A stretch of 64,000 bases of DNA from 0-14-0-80-60-11 sp049322355 (GTDB lineage Bacteria > Desulfobacterota > Desulfobaccia > Desulfobaccales > 0-14-0-80-60-11). Below the pieces are notes generated by a model that saw only the letters and a list, made by a program, of their open reading frames with translations, searched no databases and was not told the DNA's origin. Each line of letters begins with the position of its first letter. The stretch's first letter is position 1. The position numbers and the translations under genes are program-made. The stretch spans positions 248,001 through 312,000 of the forward strand of contig JBMORG010000029.1 in NCBI GenBank assembly GCA_049322355.1, in the 5' to 3' direction. Shown here one piece after another: positions 1 to 8,377 of the stretch.

Positions 1-142
1 GTTGAGATAGATTATCAGTTTATTAAAACTGGTCCGATTGTAGGGGATAGAACCGGGGAAAGAAATTGGTATTACTGCCTATTTGCCTGTAGGCAAAAAT
101 ACCTATACGCGCTGCCGATAGAGCCTCTTGCAAAATTCTCTT

Positions 143-181
143 GATTTGTCATTCTGGGGGAGTAACGCGACCGAAGAATCT
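143..181. repeat. Single arm of a TCATTCTG...GAAGAATC dispersed repeat
   Basis: This intergenic stretch reads GATTTGTCATTCTG, then a variable middle, then CGAAGAATC. Related copies lie at 7971-8045, where both arms are present as an imperfect inverted repeat, and at 26421-26507. It lies downstream of the glcF-like gene. The rest of 1-249 shows only a small TTGCC/GGCAA hairpin near 88-101. Confidence 0.6.
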
Positions 182-249
182 GGCAGGATCGGCTCTACTT
201 CACTGAGTCAGACGCCGTTTTGTTCCTGGCAGGGGGGAACAAGCCAGGT

Positions 250-1572
250 TCATCTGTCCCTTTTCTTTTCTCCTGTCAATAGCGACTCAGCGTAGACTTC
301 GATGGCATGTTTGACCTGTACCTGGTCCCCGGCCTGGGAGAGCATGTCCGTTATCTGGAGCATGCAAGCGGGGCAGCCGGTAGCCACCACCGCGGCCCCA
401 GACTTTTCGATGTTTTCCCGCTTGCGCTGTCCGATGGCTTTCGAAATCTCATAATTCTGCAGATTGAAACTACCCCCGCAGCCGCAACACCAATCCGCCT
501 CGACCATCTCCTTCAAGTCGTAGCCGGGGTTGGCCAAGATCAATGTCCGGGGCTGGGCCGCCACCCCCAGGGATTTTTTCAGATGGCAAGGGTCATGATA
601 GGTTATGGGAACTCGATTCGCCGCCTCTTCCCGTTCTGTTGCCTCCAGACCCACCCGGTCCGTCAAAAACTGGCTGATATCCATGACCCTGCTAGACAGG
701 TCGGCGATTCGCTCCTGGTCGGCTTCCGAATATTCCTGCGCCATCAAAGGCCACATCTTTTTGATGGTAGAGGCGCAGGTGGCACAGGCAGTGATAAGGT
801 GATCAAAGGGCTGGGAGCCGAAAAGCTCCAGGTTATGGCGAACCAGCCGGTTGAAGGCCTCGGTATCGCCGCTGGAAAGGGCCGGGATGCCGCAGCAAGC
901 CTGGTCCGGGGGCAGATACACCCCTACCCCGTGGTGGTCGAGAATCTTGAGGACGGCCCCCCCCACCTGGGGAAAAATTTTATCGATGAGGCAACCCACG
1001 AAGAAAGCGACTTTTTGGCCGGCGGCGCCAGGCGCCGTATTGAGGCTGGGCACCTGGCGGTGCAGAGGCACCGCGGCTAAGGGCTTGACATGCCGGCCCT
1101 TTAAAAGCGGCGAGAGAAACCGGGAGCAAGAGGACCCCAGGAGGTCATCCACTGGTTTGATAAAGATACCCTGGAATTTGGCTCCCCAGGCCAAAACCTG
1201 GTTGAAAAAGTCGGGCTTACTCAACAGCCGGCGGAAAACGGCTTTTTTCCAAGGAGAAAGGCCCATATACCCGGCCAGAATGGCCCGGGCCTTGATGAAA
1301 ATATCCAACACTTTAACGCCGCCGGGACAGTTGGCCGCACAGGAGCCGCAGAGCAGACACCGGGTCAGGCGGTCCTGGACTCCCTGGGGATTGGCAAAAA
1401 GCTCCTGGGCCAGGCCGTCCAGAAGGGCGAGCTTACCCCGGGCCACGTCTGCCTCTCGGCCGGTTTCGGCGAACAGGGGGCACACCGACTGGCACATACC
1501 GCAGCGCATGCAGACCACTATCTGGTCGTCCAGTTCCTTCACCAGCTTGGCCAGCGCCTTGAGGCTCGACAT
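250..1572 (-). CDS. glcF: GlcF/LldE-like (Fe-S)-binding oxidoreductase subunit
   Basis: 440 residues, the usual length for the iron-sulfur subunit of glycolate or D-lactate oxidase. This subunit carries electrons from a FAD-linked GlcD partner to the quinone or Fe-S pool. Two N-terminal 4Fe-4S motifs are visible: Cys21/24/27/31 (CMRCGMCQSVCP) and Cys72/75/78/82 (CLLCGSCAANCP). Two CCG (heterodisulfide-reductase-type) domains follow, with ACCG and CCGCGGS Cys clusters. The ATG lies 3 bases after the TAA of a glcD remnant (GAGTAAAAGATG) and shares its ribosome-binding context, so the pair was once translationally coupled. The GlcD partner is now only a C-terminal stub, so the present partner, and whether the protein still works, are unknown. 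A D-lactate or other 2-hydroxyacid substrate is equally possible. Confidence 0.85.
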   Translation of the reverse strand: MSSLKALAKLVKELDDQIVVCMRCGMCQSVCPLFAETGREADVARGKLALLDGLAQELFANPQGVQDRLTRCLLCGSCAANCPGGVKVLDIFIKARAILAGYMGLSPWKKAVFRRLLSKPDFFNQVLAWGAKFQGIFIKPVDDLLGSSCSRFLSPLLKGRHVKPLAAVPLHRQVPSLNTAPGAAGQKVAFFVGCLIDKIFPQVGGAVLKILDHHGVGVYLPPDQACCGIPALSSGDTEAFNRLVRHNLELFGSQPFDHLITACATCASTIKKMWPLMAQEYSEADQERIADLSSRVMDISQFLTDRVGLEATEREEAANRVPITYHDPCHLKKSLGVAAQPRTLILANPGYDLKEMVEADWCCGCGGSFNLQNYEISKAIGQRKRENIEKSGAAVVATGCPACMLQITDMLSQAGDQVQVKHAIEVYAESLLTGEKKRDR

Positions 1573-1575
1573 CTT

Positions 1576-1737
1576 TTACTCTCCGATAATTTTCCCGGGA
1601 TTGACAATGTAACGGGGATCCGCCGCGCCTTCGATGCGTTTGGAATAAAGAATAGTCCCCTTTCCAAACTCCTTTATCAGGAAGTGGGCCTTGGCTTTGC
1701 CGATGCCGTGCTCGCCGGAGAATGTCCCCCCCCGGTT
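1576..1737 (-). pseudogene. glcD: C-terminal remnant of a GlcD-type FAD-linked oxidase
   Basis: Reverse-strand translation gives GGTFSGEHGIGKAKAHFL and later EGAADPRYIVNPGKIIGE followed by TAA. This is the unmistakable C-terminus of the FAD-binding oxidase/vanillyl-alcohol-oxidase family (GlcD, D-lactate dehydrogenase). About 50 residues survive of the roughly 460 expected. Homology stops at a run of eight C near 1726-1733, and on the far side lies the 3' end of an unrelated plus-strand reading frame. The 5' nine-tenths of the gene is therefore missing, either by a genomic deletion or by a false join in assembly. Confidence 0.8.
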
Positions 1738-1832
1738 CCCAGGCGGGGTGGGAAATCTACCCCATCGGCAGCGACGATAAGCCGGAAGACATCCCCAAAG
1801 GCACTTTGGCCGGTCTGCTCATCGTGCAATGA
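1722..1832 (+). pseudogene. 3' remnant of an unidentified gene
   Basis: A plus-strand frame ending in TGA at 1830-1832 encodes WEIYPIGSDDKPEDIPKGTL followed by AGLLIVQ, which looks like genuine protein sequence. An ATG exists at 1722, but the bases before about 1743 belong to the glcD remnant read antisense, so this is probably only the tail of a longer gene. I do not recognise the family. It runs divergent from glcF/glcD and shares the junction with the glcD stub. Confidence 0.4.
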
Positions 1833-1886
1833 GAAAATTTAGTATAGCATTGCCAATCAACGCCGGCTGCCATCTCTACGCAACAG

Positions 1887-2930
1887 CTATCGGCCTTCCT
1901 GCTGTAAAAAGTTTACCAGTCCCAGGGTCAATTCGGTCATGGCGTCCAGGTCCAGGCGCTCCATGACGTCCCCCGGGCCGTGGTAGTTAGCATTGCGCAT
2001 GAAGGCGGTGTCCGTGAGCATAATGGCGGGATAGCCCTCATCCCAGAAATTGGCGTGATCGCTCAGTCGCACTTCAGGGAGGATATGCCCGCCGAGAGGC
2101 ACAGCCAAGGTTACTGCGGGCAGGCGGCAGCCGCCCTTGATGGCAGCCTCCAGGCGCTTCAGGAGGGGGCGGGAGCGTCCGTCGCTCACCAATCCGATAA
2201 AGTTGCCGGTGGTGGGATAACCCAGGAGCCGTAAGCTCAGGGGCAGGGACTGGCTGCCGGGGGTTTGGGAGTAATATCCCACCATTTCCAGGCAAAGCAT
2301 CCCCAGGATCTGGTGGCGCTCTCGCCGGGCCTTTTTGGCGTAAACCCGGGAACCCATATAAGGAGTGAAGAAGGCCGGGGGTTCCTCGCAGGTGAAGCCG
2401 ACAAAAGCCCAGGGGCGAGGCAGGGTCAGATTCCGGGCCAGGCGGGCCACCTCCAAAAGCACGGCCACCCCGCTGGCGTTGTCGTCGGCCCCGGGAGTTC
2501 CGGCCACGGTGTCGAAGTGAGCCCCCAGGAGGTAGTAGCCCGACGGCTTCTCATCCCCGACGATGATGTTGCTCACCTGCTCTCTCATATAAATAAACGT
2601 CTGTCGCCGCGGTATGTAACCCATATCGGCGAAACGCTGAAACACATAATCCTCCGCGGCTTTCAAATTCTCGGGGCGGTAAATCGAACGCTCCCCCAGT
2701 TCGACGCTCAGGAAGCTGAGATGCTCTTCAAGATTCTTACGAATTTCCCGGCGGTCCATCGGTCCTCCAGATGTCACAGCTCCATGCCCCAAGGCGCCGT
2801 TCAGCAACAAAAAAGACAGTATGGCCAGGCCCCAAGGCCTGAACCTATTACGCCTTCTGGTGAATTTCGGGATGCGCAAGTTTATAAGGGTCCACCAGGC
2901 GGTCGAACTCCTCTGCCGATAAGTAACCAA
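1887..2930 (-). CDS. M28-family zinc aminopeptidase/peptidase, exported
   Basis: 347 residues at this start. The co-catalytic two-metal M28 signature is clear: GAHFDT (His138, Asp140), GADDNASG (Asp149/150), CEEPP (Glu182/183, catalytic base region), LEMVGYY, and a late His in NANYHGPGD. Residues 31-51 form a hydrophobic stretch after a basic run (RRRNRFRPWGLAILSF), consistent with a signal peptide or anchor, so the enzyme probably acts in the periplasm or is surface-anchored, releasing N-terminal amino acids. The reading frame overlaps the 3' end of the fumarase gene by 83 bases. The true start may be an internal TTG/GTG just before the basic run. It sits downstream of fumC on the same strand with no terminator between. 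Substrate preference cannot be told from sequence. Confidence 0.8.
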   Translation of the reverse strand: MVTYRQRSSTAWWTLINLRIPKFTRRRNRFRPWGLAILSFLLLNGALGHGAVTSGGPMDRREIRKNLEEHLSFLSVELGERSIYRPENLKAAEDYVFQRFADMGYIPRRQTFIYMREQVSNIIVGDEKPSGYYLLGAHFDTVAGTPGADDNASGVAVLLEVARLARNLTLPRPWAFVGFTCEEPPAFFTPYMGSRVYAKKARRERHQILGMLCLEMVGYYSQTPGSQSLPLSLRLLGYPTTGNFIGLVSDGRSRPLLKRLEAAIKGGCRLPAVTLAVPLGGHILPEVRLSDHANFWDEGYPAIMLTDTAFMRNANYHGPGDVMERLDLDAMTELTLGLVNFLQQEGR

Positions 2931-4266
2931 GCTGCAGGGCAGCTTCCTTGAGGGTCAATTCCTGGTCATGGGCCAGATAGGCGATATGGGAGGCCTTGTC
3001 ATAGCCGATTACCGGAGTAAGGGCGGTAGCCAGCATCAGGGAGCGGTGCAGGTACTCATCGATCTGCTCCCGGTTGGGTTTCATGTCCTTTACGAGAAAG
3101 TCCGTGAAATTGTTGCAGGTATCGGAAAGCAGCCGGACCGACTGGATCACGTTAAAAATCATCATCGGCTTGTACACATTCATTTCCAGGTATCCACCTG
3201 CCCCGGCGAATGACACGGCCGCGTCGTATCCCATAACCTGAACGGCCGCCATAGCCATGGCTTCGCATTGAGTAGGATTGACTTTGCCCGGCATGATGGA
3301 GGAGCCCGGCTCATTGGCGGGCAGGATCAATTCTTGCAACCCGCAACTGGGTCCGGAACTGAGCAGTCTGATATCGTTGGCAATTTTATAAAGCGATACA
3401 GCCAAAGTTTTTAATGCCCCGCTGGCCATAACTAAGGCGTCATGGGCTCCCTGAACCGCAAATTTGTTGGGGGCCGAAACAAAGGACAGGCCGGTGAGTA
3501 ACGCAATTTGTTTGGTTGCGGCCTCGGCAAAGCCTCTGGCGGCGTTGAGGCCGGTGCCCACCACGGTCCCCCCAATGGCTAACTGGCACAAACCCAGCAT
3601 CACGGCCTCGATCCTGGCCAGGTTGTCGTCCAGCATCCCCACGTAGCCCGAAAACTCTTGGCCCAAAGTCAAGGGCACTGCGTCCATCATGTGGGTCCGG
3701 CCGATCTTGACAATTTCTTTCCAATCTCGGGCCTTCTCATCCAGGGCATCCCGGAGTTTCTTGACCTTGGGGACCAGACGCTCCTGGATAATTGTTGACG
3801 CAGCGATATACATGGCCGCAGGGAAAGCATCATTAGTGGATTGCGACATATTGACGTGGTCATTGGGGTGGATGGGCTCCTTGCTTCCCAAGACCCCGGT
3901 GGCCAGCTCATTGGCCCGGTTCGCTATGACTTCGTTAACATTCATGTTGGCATGGGTGCCGCTCCCGGTCATCCACACGTGTAAGGGGAAATTGCCATCC
4001 AACTTGCCGGTTATAACTTCATCAGCGCTCTGCACAATCAGTTTTGCCTTGTCGCCCGGCAGTTTGCCCAGCTCCTGATTGGCCAGGGCCGCGGCTTTTT
4101 TGATAATAGCTAGCGCCTTGATAACCTCGTAAGGAATCAAGTCCTCCCCGATGGAAAAGTAGATCAGCGACCGCTGGGTTTGAGCCCCCCAATAGCGGTT
4201 CGCAGGAACTTCAATCTTGCCCATGCTATCTCTTTCCCACCGTGTTCCACCGGATTGAGAACTCAT
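2848..4266 (-). CDS. fumC: Class II fumarate hydratase
   Basis: 472 residues, normal for FumC. It interconverts fumarate and malate in the TCA cycle without an Fe-S cluster. Visible motifs are the N-terminal DSMGKIEVPANRYWGAQTQRS, the substrate loop SGTHANMNVNEVIANRA, HPNDHVNMSQSTND, the catalytic GRTHMMDAVP around residue 190, and the superfamily signature GSSIMPGKVNPTQCEAM around residue 320. The PGKVNPTQCE form favours fumarase over aspartase, which usually has PAKVNP followed by different residues. The start MSSQSGG is kept because family members have a similar lead before DSMG. Succinate dehydrogenase (8.4-11.7 kb) supplies its substrate. The 3' end overlaps the peptidase reading frame. 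Confidence 0.93.
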   Translation of the reverse strand: MSSQSGGTRWERDSMGKIEVPANRYWGAQTQRSLIYFSIGEDLIPYEVIKALAIIKKAAALANQELGKLPGDKAKLIVQSADEVITGKLDGNFPLHVWMTGSGTHANMNVNEVIANRANELATGVLGSKEPIHPNDHVNMSQSTNDAFPAAMYIAASTIIQERLVPKVKKLRDALDEKARDWKEIVKIGRTHMMDAVPLTLGQEFSGYVGMLDDNLARIEAVMLGLCQLAIGGTVVGTGLNAARGFAEAATKQIALLTGLSFVSAPNKFAVQGAHDALVMASGALKTLAVSLYKIANDIRLLSSGPSCGLQELILPANEPGSSIMPGKVNPTQCEAMAMAAVQVMGYDAAVSFAGAGGYLEMNVYKPMMIFNVIQSVRLLSDTCNNFTDFLVKDMKPNREQIDEYLHRSLMLATALTPVIGYDKASHIAYLAHDQELTLKEAALQLGYLSAEEFDRLVDPYKLAHPEIHQKA

Positions 4267-4385
4267 TGGCTATCTCCTTCAGACAGGATTTTCCTTTGGC
4301 CGTTCTTTAACAATCACTCATCCAGCTATTCCAAATCATCAAAACCAGGAGGGGCGGCTTCGGTGCGCGGTGCGCACCCTGCATA

Positions 4386-4413
4386 AACTGACTACTGAGC
4401 ACTGACCACTGTC
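4386..4413. repeat. CAGT/ACTG-word repeat overlapping the SulP stop codon
   Basis: ACTGACTACTGAGCACTGACCACTGTCC consists almost wholly of ACTG/CACTG words. On the minus strand it supplies the last eight SulP codons (RTVVSAQ) and the TAG stop. The same word family recurs at 23644-23683, 38167-38250, 39292-39375, 47330-47487 and 62003-62035. A GC hairpin GGTGCGC/GCGCACC lies just beyond, near 4361-4379. Confidence 0.6.
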
Positions 4414-6164
4414 CTTTGGCTGAGTTGGTAGGCTTTTACCACCTCAATCCCGGTGCTGTAAAAGGCGTCCGCCCCCAACAGGTCAACGATCCCGGAACGC
4501 TCCAACTGGCTTCTTACGTCCTCTGCCACCTCGGCGAAAACCAGCCTGACCCCCTGTTCTTTGAGGTACTTGTAAAGGGAGCGCAGAGTGGCAGCTGCGG
4601 TAAAATCTATATCGTCAATGGCCGAGGCCTCGATGCAAAACCAGGAAAGAGGCGGCTGAGCCTCTTTAGTCAGGGTGGTGACCTCCTTAAAAAGTTTTTC
4701 GGCGTTGGCATAATACATACCGTGAGTAAACCGATAGACCAACAATCCCGGGAGCATTTGAGCACGGGTGCTCACCGGCTTGGGCTTCCAGCCCCCCGGT
4801 TCCACCGACACCACCAAGGCGTTTTTGGGGTGATACCCGTGCCGGGTATGACTGAGAAGCGACAGGAACATAGCCAGAAGGATGCCCTGCTCTACCCCCA
4901 CCAGGACCACGGTGGCTGCGGTTATAGCTGCCACCCAAAATTCCCAGGGCCGTTCCAGGTAGATGCGGCGCATCCCCTTAACGTCGATGAGGTCCACGCA
5001 AATGAGGAAGACCACCGCGGACAAAACGGCCCGGGGCATATAGGCCAGAGGCCCAGTCAAAAACAATAGCACCATAAGCACCACAACGCTGCTGCTGATC
5101 TGGGCCAGTTGGCTGCGACCGCCAGCGCTGTCCACCATTTCCGAGGCGGTGGGGCTGCCGTTGACCACAAAGGCCCCGGAAAGCCCGGCCCCGATGTTGG
5201 CCAGACTCAAACCCATCAGATCGGTGTTCTCGCTGAAGGCCTCGTTGTAGCGGGTGGCATAGGCCCTGGAAGTGGCGGCGCTTTGGGCCAGGATGACCAC
5301 AAAGATGGAAAAGGCCGTAGGCGCAAGGGTCATAAGAAGATCGAGGTTTAAATCCACTTGGGGCAATCCGAACCTCGGCAAACCGCTGGAAACCGCGCCT
5401 AAGGTGGTTACGCCATGGGCGGCCAAATCAATGGCCCAGCTCACCGCAATGGCGCCGATAACGGCAATAAGCGCCCCGGGAATTTTTTTCGAAATTTTGC
5501 GAGATCCCAGGATAACGGCCAGGACGGTTGCGGCCGTGGTCAGGGTAAAAAAATTCGTCTGGTGGAGATGTTGAAAAACGTAGATGAGATGGCTAACCGG
5601 ACTGTGTCCGACCTTGGGCAACCCCAGCATCCCGCCGATCTCCCCCAGCGAAACCTGGATGCCCACCCCGGTCAAGAATCCCACCAGCACGGTGCGGGAT
5701 AAAAAGTCTGCCAGGAAGGCCAGCCCGATAAACCGGGCGACAATGAGGAACCCCGCGGCCATAAGGGCTAATAAGCCGCATAGGGCCAAGTACTCGGACG
5801 TGCCAGAGACGGCCAGGCCCGCCAGCCCCCCCGCAAGAATGGCCGCGGTGGCGGAGTCGGCCCCCACCACCAGGTGCCGGGACGACCCGAAAATAGCGAA
5901 AAGCGACATGGGAAGGAGGATGGCATAGAGACCGGTAATCACCGGCGTGCCGGCGATCTTGGTATAGCCCATAGCCTGGGGCATATTCAAGGCTGCCAAG
6001 GTGATGCCTGCCATAATGTCAGTGGGGACCTGGGAGCGTTTGATGGGCAAAATTCCCTGGAGCACATTGAATGGGACAACTTTTTTAAAATGTCCGGTGG
6101 GGCGGACCTTCGTGCCCCTCATCCCAAAATGTTCATCCATCGGTAGCCGCCCCCCCACTTCCAA
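4392..6164 (-). CDS. SulP/SLC26-family anion transporter with STAS domain
   Basis: 590 residues. The N-terminal half carries the SulP signature (VPTDIMAGITLAALNMPQAMGY, then AGTPVITGLYAILLP) and roughly 12-14 hydrophobic segments of the inner-membrane transport core. The C-terminal 130 residues fit a cytoplasmic STAS domain (FCIEASAIDDIDFTAAATLRSL). The family moves sulfate, bicarbonate or other anions by symport or exchange. In a sulfate reducer sulfate uptake would be natural, but substrate cannot be assigned from sequence. The last eight codons and stop codon fall in an ACTG-word intergenic repeat, so the extreme C-terminus is not family-conserved. It is codirectional with the small membrane protein upstream and fumC downstream. 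Confidence 0.88.
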   Translation of the reverse strand: MEVGGRLPMDEHFGMRGTKVRPTGHFKKVVPFNVLQGILPIKRSQVPTDIMAGITLAALNMPQAMGYTKIAGTPVITGLYAILLPMSLFAIFGSSRHLVVGADSATAAILAGGLAGLAVSGTSEYLALCGLLALMAAGFLIVARFIGLAFLADFLSRTVLVGFLTGVGIQVSLGEIGGMLGLPKVGHSPVSHLIYVFQHLHQTNFFTLTTAATVLAVILGSRKISKKIPGALIAVIGAIAVSWAIDLAAHGVTTLGAVSSGLPRFGLPQVDLNLDLLMTLAPTAFSIFVVILAQSAATSRAYATRYNEAFSENTDLMGLSLANIGAGLSGAFVVNGSPTASEMVDSAGGRSQLAQISSSVVVLMVLLFLTGPLAYMPRAVLSAVVFLICVDLIDVKGMRRIYLERPWEFWVAAITAATVVLVGVEQGILLAMFLSLLSHTRHGYHPKNALVVSVEPGGWKPKPVSTRAQMLPGLLVYRFTHGMYYANAEKLFKEVTTLTKEAQPPLSWFCIEASAIDDIDFTAAATLRSLYKYLKEQGVRLVFAEVAEDVRSQLERSGIVDLLGADAFYSTGIEVVKAYQLSQRTVVSAQ

Positions 6165-6184
6165 ACCTGCTTCTGCGGGAGGTC

Positions 6185-6496
6185 CTAAAGTCCTTCAACC
6201 AGGCGCTCGGCCGCAGTGGTCTCTTCGGTTAATCTCATTTTATTCTCTGCGGCCTCTTCCATCAGTCTTTTGAGTTCCTCGCGGTCAGCTTCGGGCTTGA
6301 TAAAACCTTTGCGTTCTTGACGCTCCAGAAAGGCATCGGCCATCTCATCGGCCAGGTCGAGATAGAGATTGGTGACCGGCTTGACCAGGGGTTTCAGGAT
6401 AATCCCGGCAATGGGAAATACCACCGGAGCTAACACCGCGACTCCGGCCAAGGTCAGCAACGCTGCGAGAGGACGAGTAAATAATAAATTAAACAT
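6185..6496 (-). CDS. Small membrane-anchored protein of unknown function
   Basis: 103 residues. Residues 5-45 are hydrophobic (one or two membrane segments, LLTLAGVAVLAPVVFPIAG). The rest is highly charged and probably helical (DEMADAFLERQERKGF, then EELKRLMEEAAENKMRL), a likely coiled coil facing the cytoplasm. It vaguely resembles DUF5132-like small proteins, a weak guess. Its stop lies 20 bases upstream of the SulP start, so the two are probably cotranscribed. A GAGGAGATAAGCC ribosome site precedes the ATG. Confidence 0.6.
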   Translation of the reverse strand: MFNLLFTRPLAALLTLAGVAVLAPVVFPIAGIILKPLVKPVTNLYLDLADEMADAFLERQERKGFIKPEADREELKRLMEEAAENKMRLTEETTAAERLVEGL

Positions 6497-7034
6497 GGCT
6501 TATCTCCTCGTAATAGGAAATCGGCGCACCCCCAACACCTTTCACCCTTAAATCAATTTTAATTATAGCATCGTTTTAACTTATTGGGATTTATAGCTAT
6601 TTCAACATGTTATTTCAACAAGAATTTTTTCCTTCAAAGAGGGCCAATACCCCAAAGAAGAACTTCTGAACCGCGTTAAAGAAATTGCGATAAAACTCCA
6701 GGAGCGCCTGATGCATTTCCTCCGCAATCTTTTCAGTCTGATATAACTGGATATTTTTGGATAAAAATAAATTAAATAATAATTAATTCATATTAATTTT
6801 TTTATAACATAATCTATTTTTCCTTGACAGCAATTGTAGAAAAGGCATAACGTGTTTAATATAAAAGAACAAATTGCCCACCATCAAACGTTTTGGCAGT
6901 AAATCGACAGTTCACGAATTTTTGAGTTAGGAGGCGAAGCTTATAGAAAGTAAAATTCTAAGCCCTCCAGGCCAAATAGGGGATAATCAAGATATTTGAG
7001 GAAGTTAATACCAAGGAAGGAAAGGATCATTATT
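6497..7034. other. Long intergenic region with AT-rich leader and a possible gene remnant
   Basis: 538 bases without a convincing full gene. On the plus strand, 6613-6746 encodes a protein-like tail (EGQYPKEELLNRVKEIAIKL, ending LFSLI and TAA) without a clear start, perhaps a decayed gene. From 6740 the DNA becomes very AT-rich and contains a TTGACA box, followed by about 180 bases of leader before the PEP-CTERM-like gene. Confidence 0.4.
6824..6852 (+). promoter_or_regulatory. Candidate sigma-70 promoter for the PEP-CTERM-like gene
   Basis: A perfect TTGACA at 6824-6829 is followed after 17 bases by ATAACG, a weak -10 box, in an AT-rich tract. It would give a leader of about 175 bases before the gene at 7035. 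No operator was recognised. Confidence 0.35.
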
Positions 7035-7775
7035 ATGAAAAGGATCAAAAGAGTAGTATTTCTGACTGCTGCATTGTGGGTGGCTCTGGGGGGCACGGCC
7101 CAGGCGTACCATATTCAGTTTATTTTTGAGGAAGGGATGGACTACGCACAAGCTTTGGCAAATAGCCAAACTGCTGAGGGCATCAACGGCCCCGATGGAA
7201 CCAGCGCCCATGCCTTAGATGCAAGTGCCGAAAGCCAGGTGTTTACCCGCCCCCTTACTGCCACCGACCCCCTCAACGATATCATCCTCAAGGTGAATAA
7301 CAGCACGACTGAGTCTTCGGTGGCTTACGGAGGGTCGGAGGGTAAATTTAATTTCATTATCATTAAGGATGCGGGAGATATTGACAACCAGGCAAATGTT
7401 ACATTTGATTTCCAGGCTACAGGGGGGTTTAATCTTGCCACCGGCGCTATCAGTGGTTGGGAATATGCCCTAATGTTGTCAGACGGTGTGAACCTGTATG
7501 ATAACGGCGGTGAATATTTTGCCACCGGTACTCATAACGATAGTTTTTCCCAGACCTACTCGCTGAATGTGGAGGAGCAGTATCTTTGCGCTTTAGCTTT
7601 CAACGCTTACCTGGCGCGCAATTCCGCCGCGCTGGAAAACACCTGGTCTGATGCCTGGTATAAAGGTGATTTAAATATTAGCCTTGCCAATGTTCCCCTT
7701 CCTCCGGCCTTTTTGCTTCTGGGAGGTGGACTGATCAGATTGATAAGTCTGGTCCGGCGGCGCCAAAGAATTTAG
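7035..7775 (+). CDS. Secreted protein with PEP-CTERM-like (VPLPP) sorting tail
   Basis: 246 residues from the ATG at 7035, which follows an AAGGAAAGGATC ribosome site; an upstream in-frame start at 6996 has none. It has a signal peptide (MKRIKRVVFLTAALWVALGG, cleavage after AQA), a beta-rich polar body with many Asn, Thr, Gly and Asp residues, and a tail of NVPLPPAFLLLGGGL, a hydrophobic stretch and the basic end VRRRQRI. This tripartite tail is the VPLPP variant of the PEP-CTERM signal, which exosortase cleaves to deliver proteins to the cell surface or extracellular matrix. No exosortase or EPS cluster lies adjacent, although a GT2 glycosyltransferase lies at 60.3 kb. The body is unrecognised, so surface or matrix function is inferred from the tail only. 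Confidence 0.72.
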   Translation: MKRIKRVVFLTAALWVALGGTAQAYHIQFIFEEGMDYAQALANSQTAEGINGPDGTSAHALDASAESQVFTRPLTATDPLNDIILKVNNSTTESSVAYGGSEGKFNFIIIKDAGDIDNQANVTFDFQATGGFNLATGAISGWEYALMLSDGVNLYDNGGEYFATGTHNDSFSQTYSLNVEEQYLCALAFNAYLARNSAALENTWSDAWYKGDLNISLANVPLPPAFLLLGGGLIRLISLVRRRQRI

Positions 7776-7970
7776 CCTCCCGCCAAATGCCGGCCTGACT
7801 CATTTTGCAAAGGACGGCCCCGGAAGAAGTTATTTCTGCTGCCACCCCCAGCAACGTCTCCGAAGGCATGGCCCAGGCTATGTTATTAGCTGGGGGATAA
7901 TTCATCTTGTCGTCCCTTATAGCAACTGCCAAAAGTTTTTTCCTTTTCGAAAGCCTCGTGAGCTACCTAT

Positions 7971-8045
7971 GATTGCCATTCTGAGGGAGCAAAGCGACCT
8001 AAGAATCAAAAAGCGAGATTCTTCCCTGCGCTCAGCATGACAAAT
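7971..8045. repeat. Two-armed MITE-like inverted repeat
   Basis: The left arm GATTGCCATTCTGAGG...AAGAATC and the right arm GATTCTTCCC...CAGCATGACAAATC are imperfect inverted repeats of about 30-37 bases around a short spacer. Single or diverged arms occur at 143-181 and 26421-26507. The pattern matches a dispersed intergenic repeat common in many bacterial genomes; no transposase is present. Confidence 0.65.
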
Positions 8046-8309
8046 CTAACCGGATAAAAAATAAGCAACAATTTTCAGCAAACGCTATATATGGCGCCGA
8101 CGGCCATATGCATTCCCTCCAGCGTTAGCAGCCAACCTTTCGTGCAAAATACTGCCATCCCTTTCCAACTGTGAATCAGAACCTGCTGTCTCCGAAATCG
8201 ATCCCTGTAAGACTTTAAGCGTAATGATCGGCCTTGACCGAAGCCTTCAGAAGTTTTTTCTGTAAGAAAATTTCTGACAGGAAAATCAGGTATTGTTCGA
8301 TTTTCACTT

Positions 8310-8338
8310 TTGACTTAGACTGATAAGGTACTTAAAAC
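8310..8338 (+). promoter_or_regulatory. Candidate promoter for sdhCAB
   Basis: TTGACT at 8310-8315, a 17-base spacer, then TAAAAC at 8333-8338 (four of six matches to the -10 consensus). The predicted transcript start is about 30 bases before the sdhC ATG at 8378. Confidence 0.4.
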
Positions 8339-8377
8339 TTTTTTCACAAACCCGACAAGATAAGAAGGTAGAATTTG

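Larger units (their letters stand above)
7776..8377. other. Gene-free region between PEP-CTERM-like gene and sdhC
   Basis: 602 bases. It contains a complete two-armed dispersed repeat (7971-8045) and, close to sdhC, a candidate promoter. A 65-codon minus-strand frame (7735-7932) has no recognisable features and overlaps the upstream gene, so I do not call it. Confidence 0.5.

Noticed and set aside
7735..7932. 65-codon minus-strand open frame after the PEP-CTERM-like gene
   Set aside because: It overlaps the 3' end of a supported gene, has no ribosome site and shows no motif.
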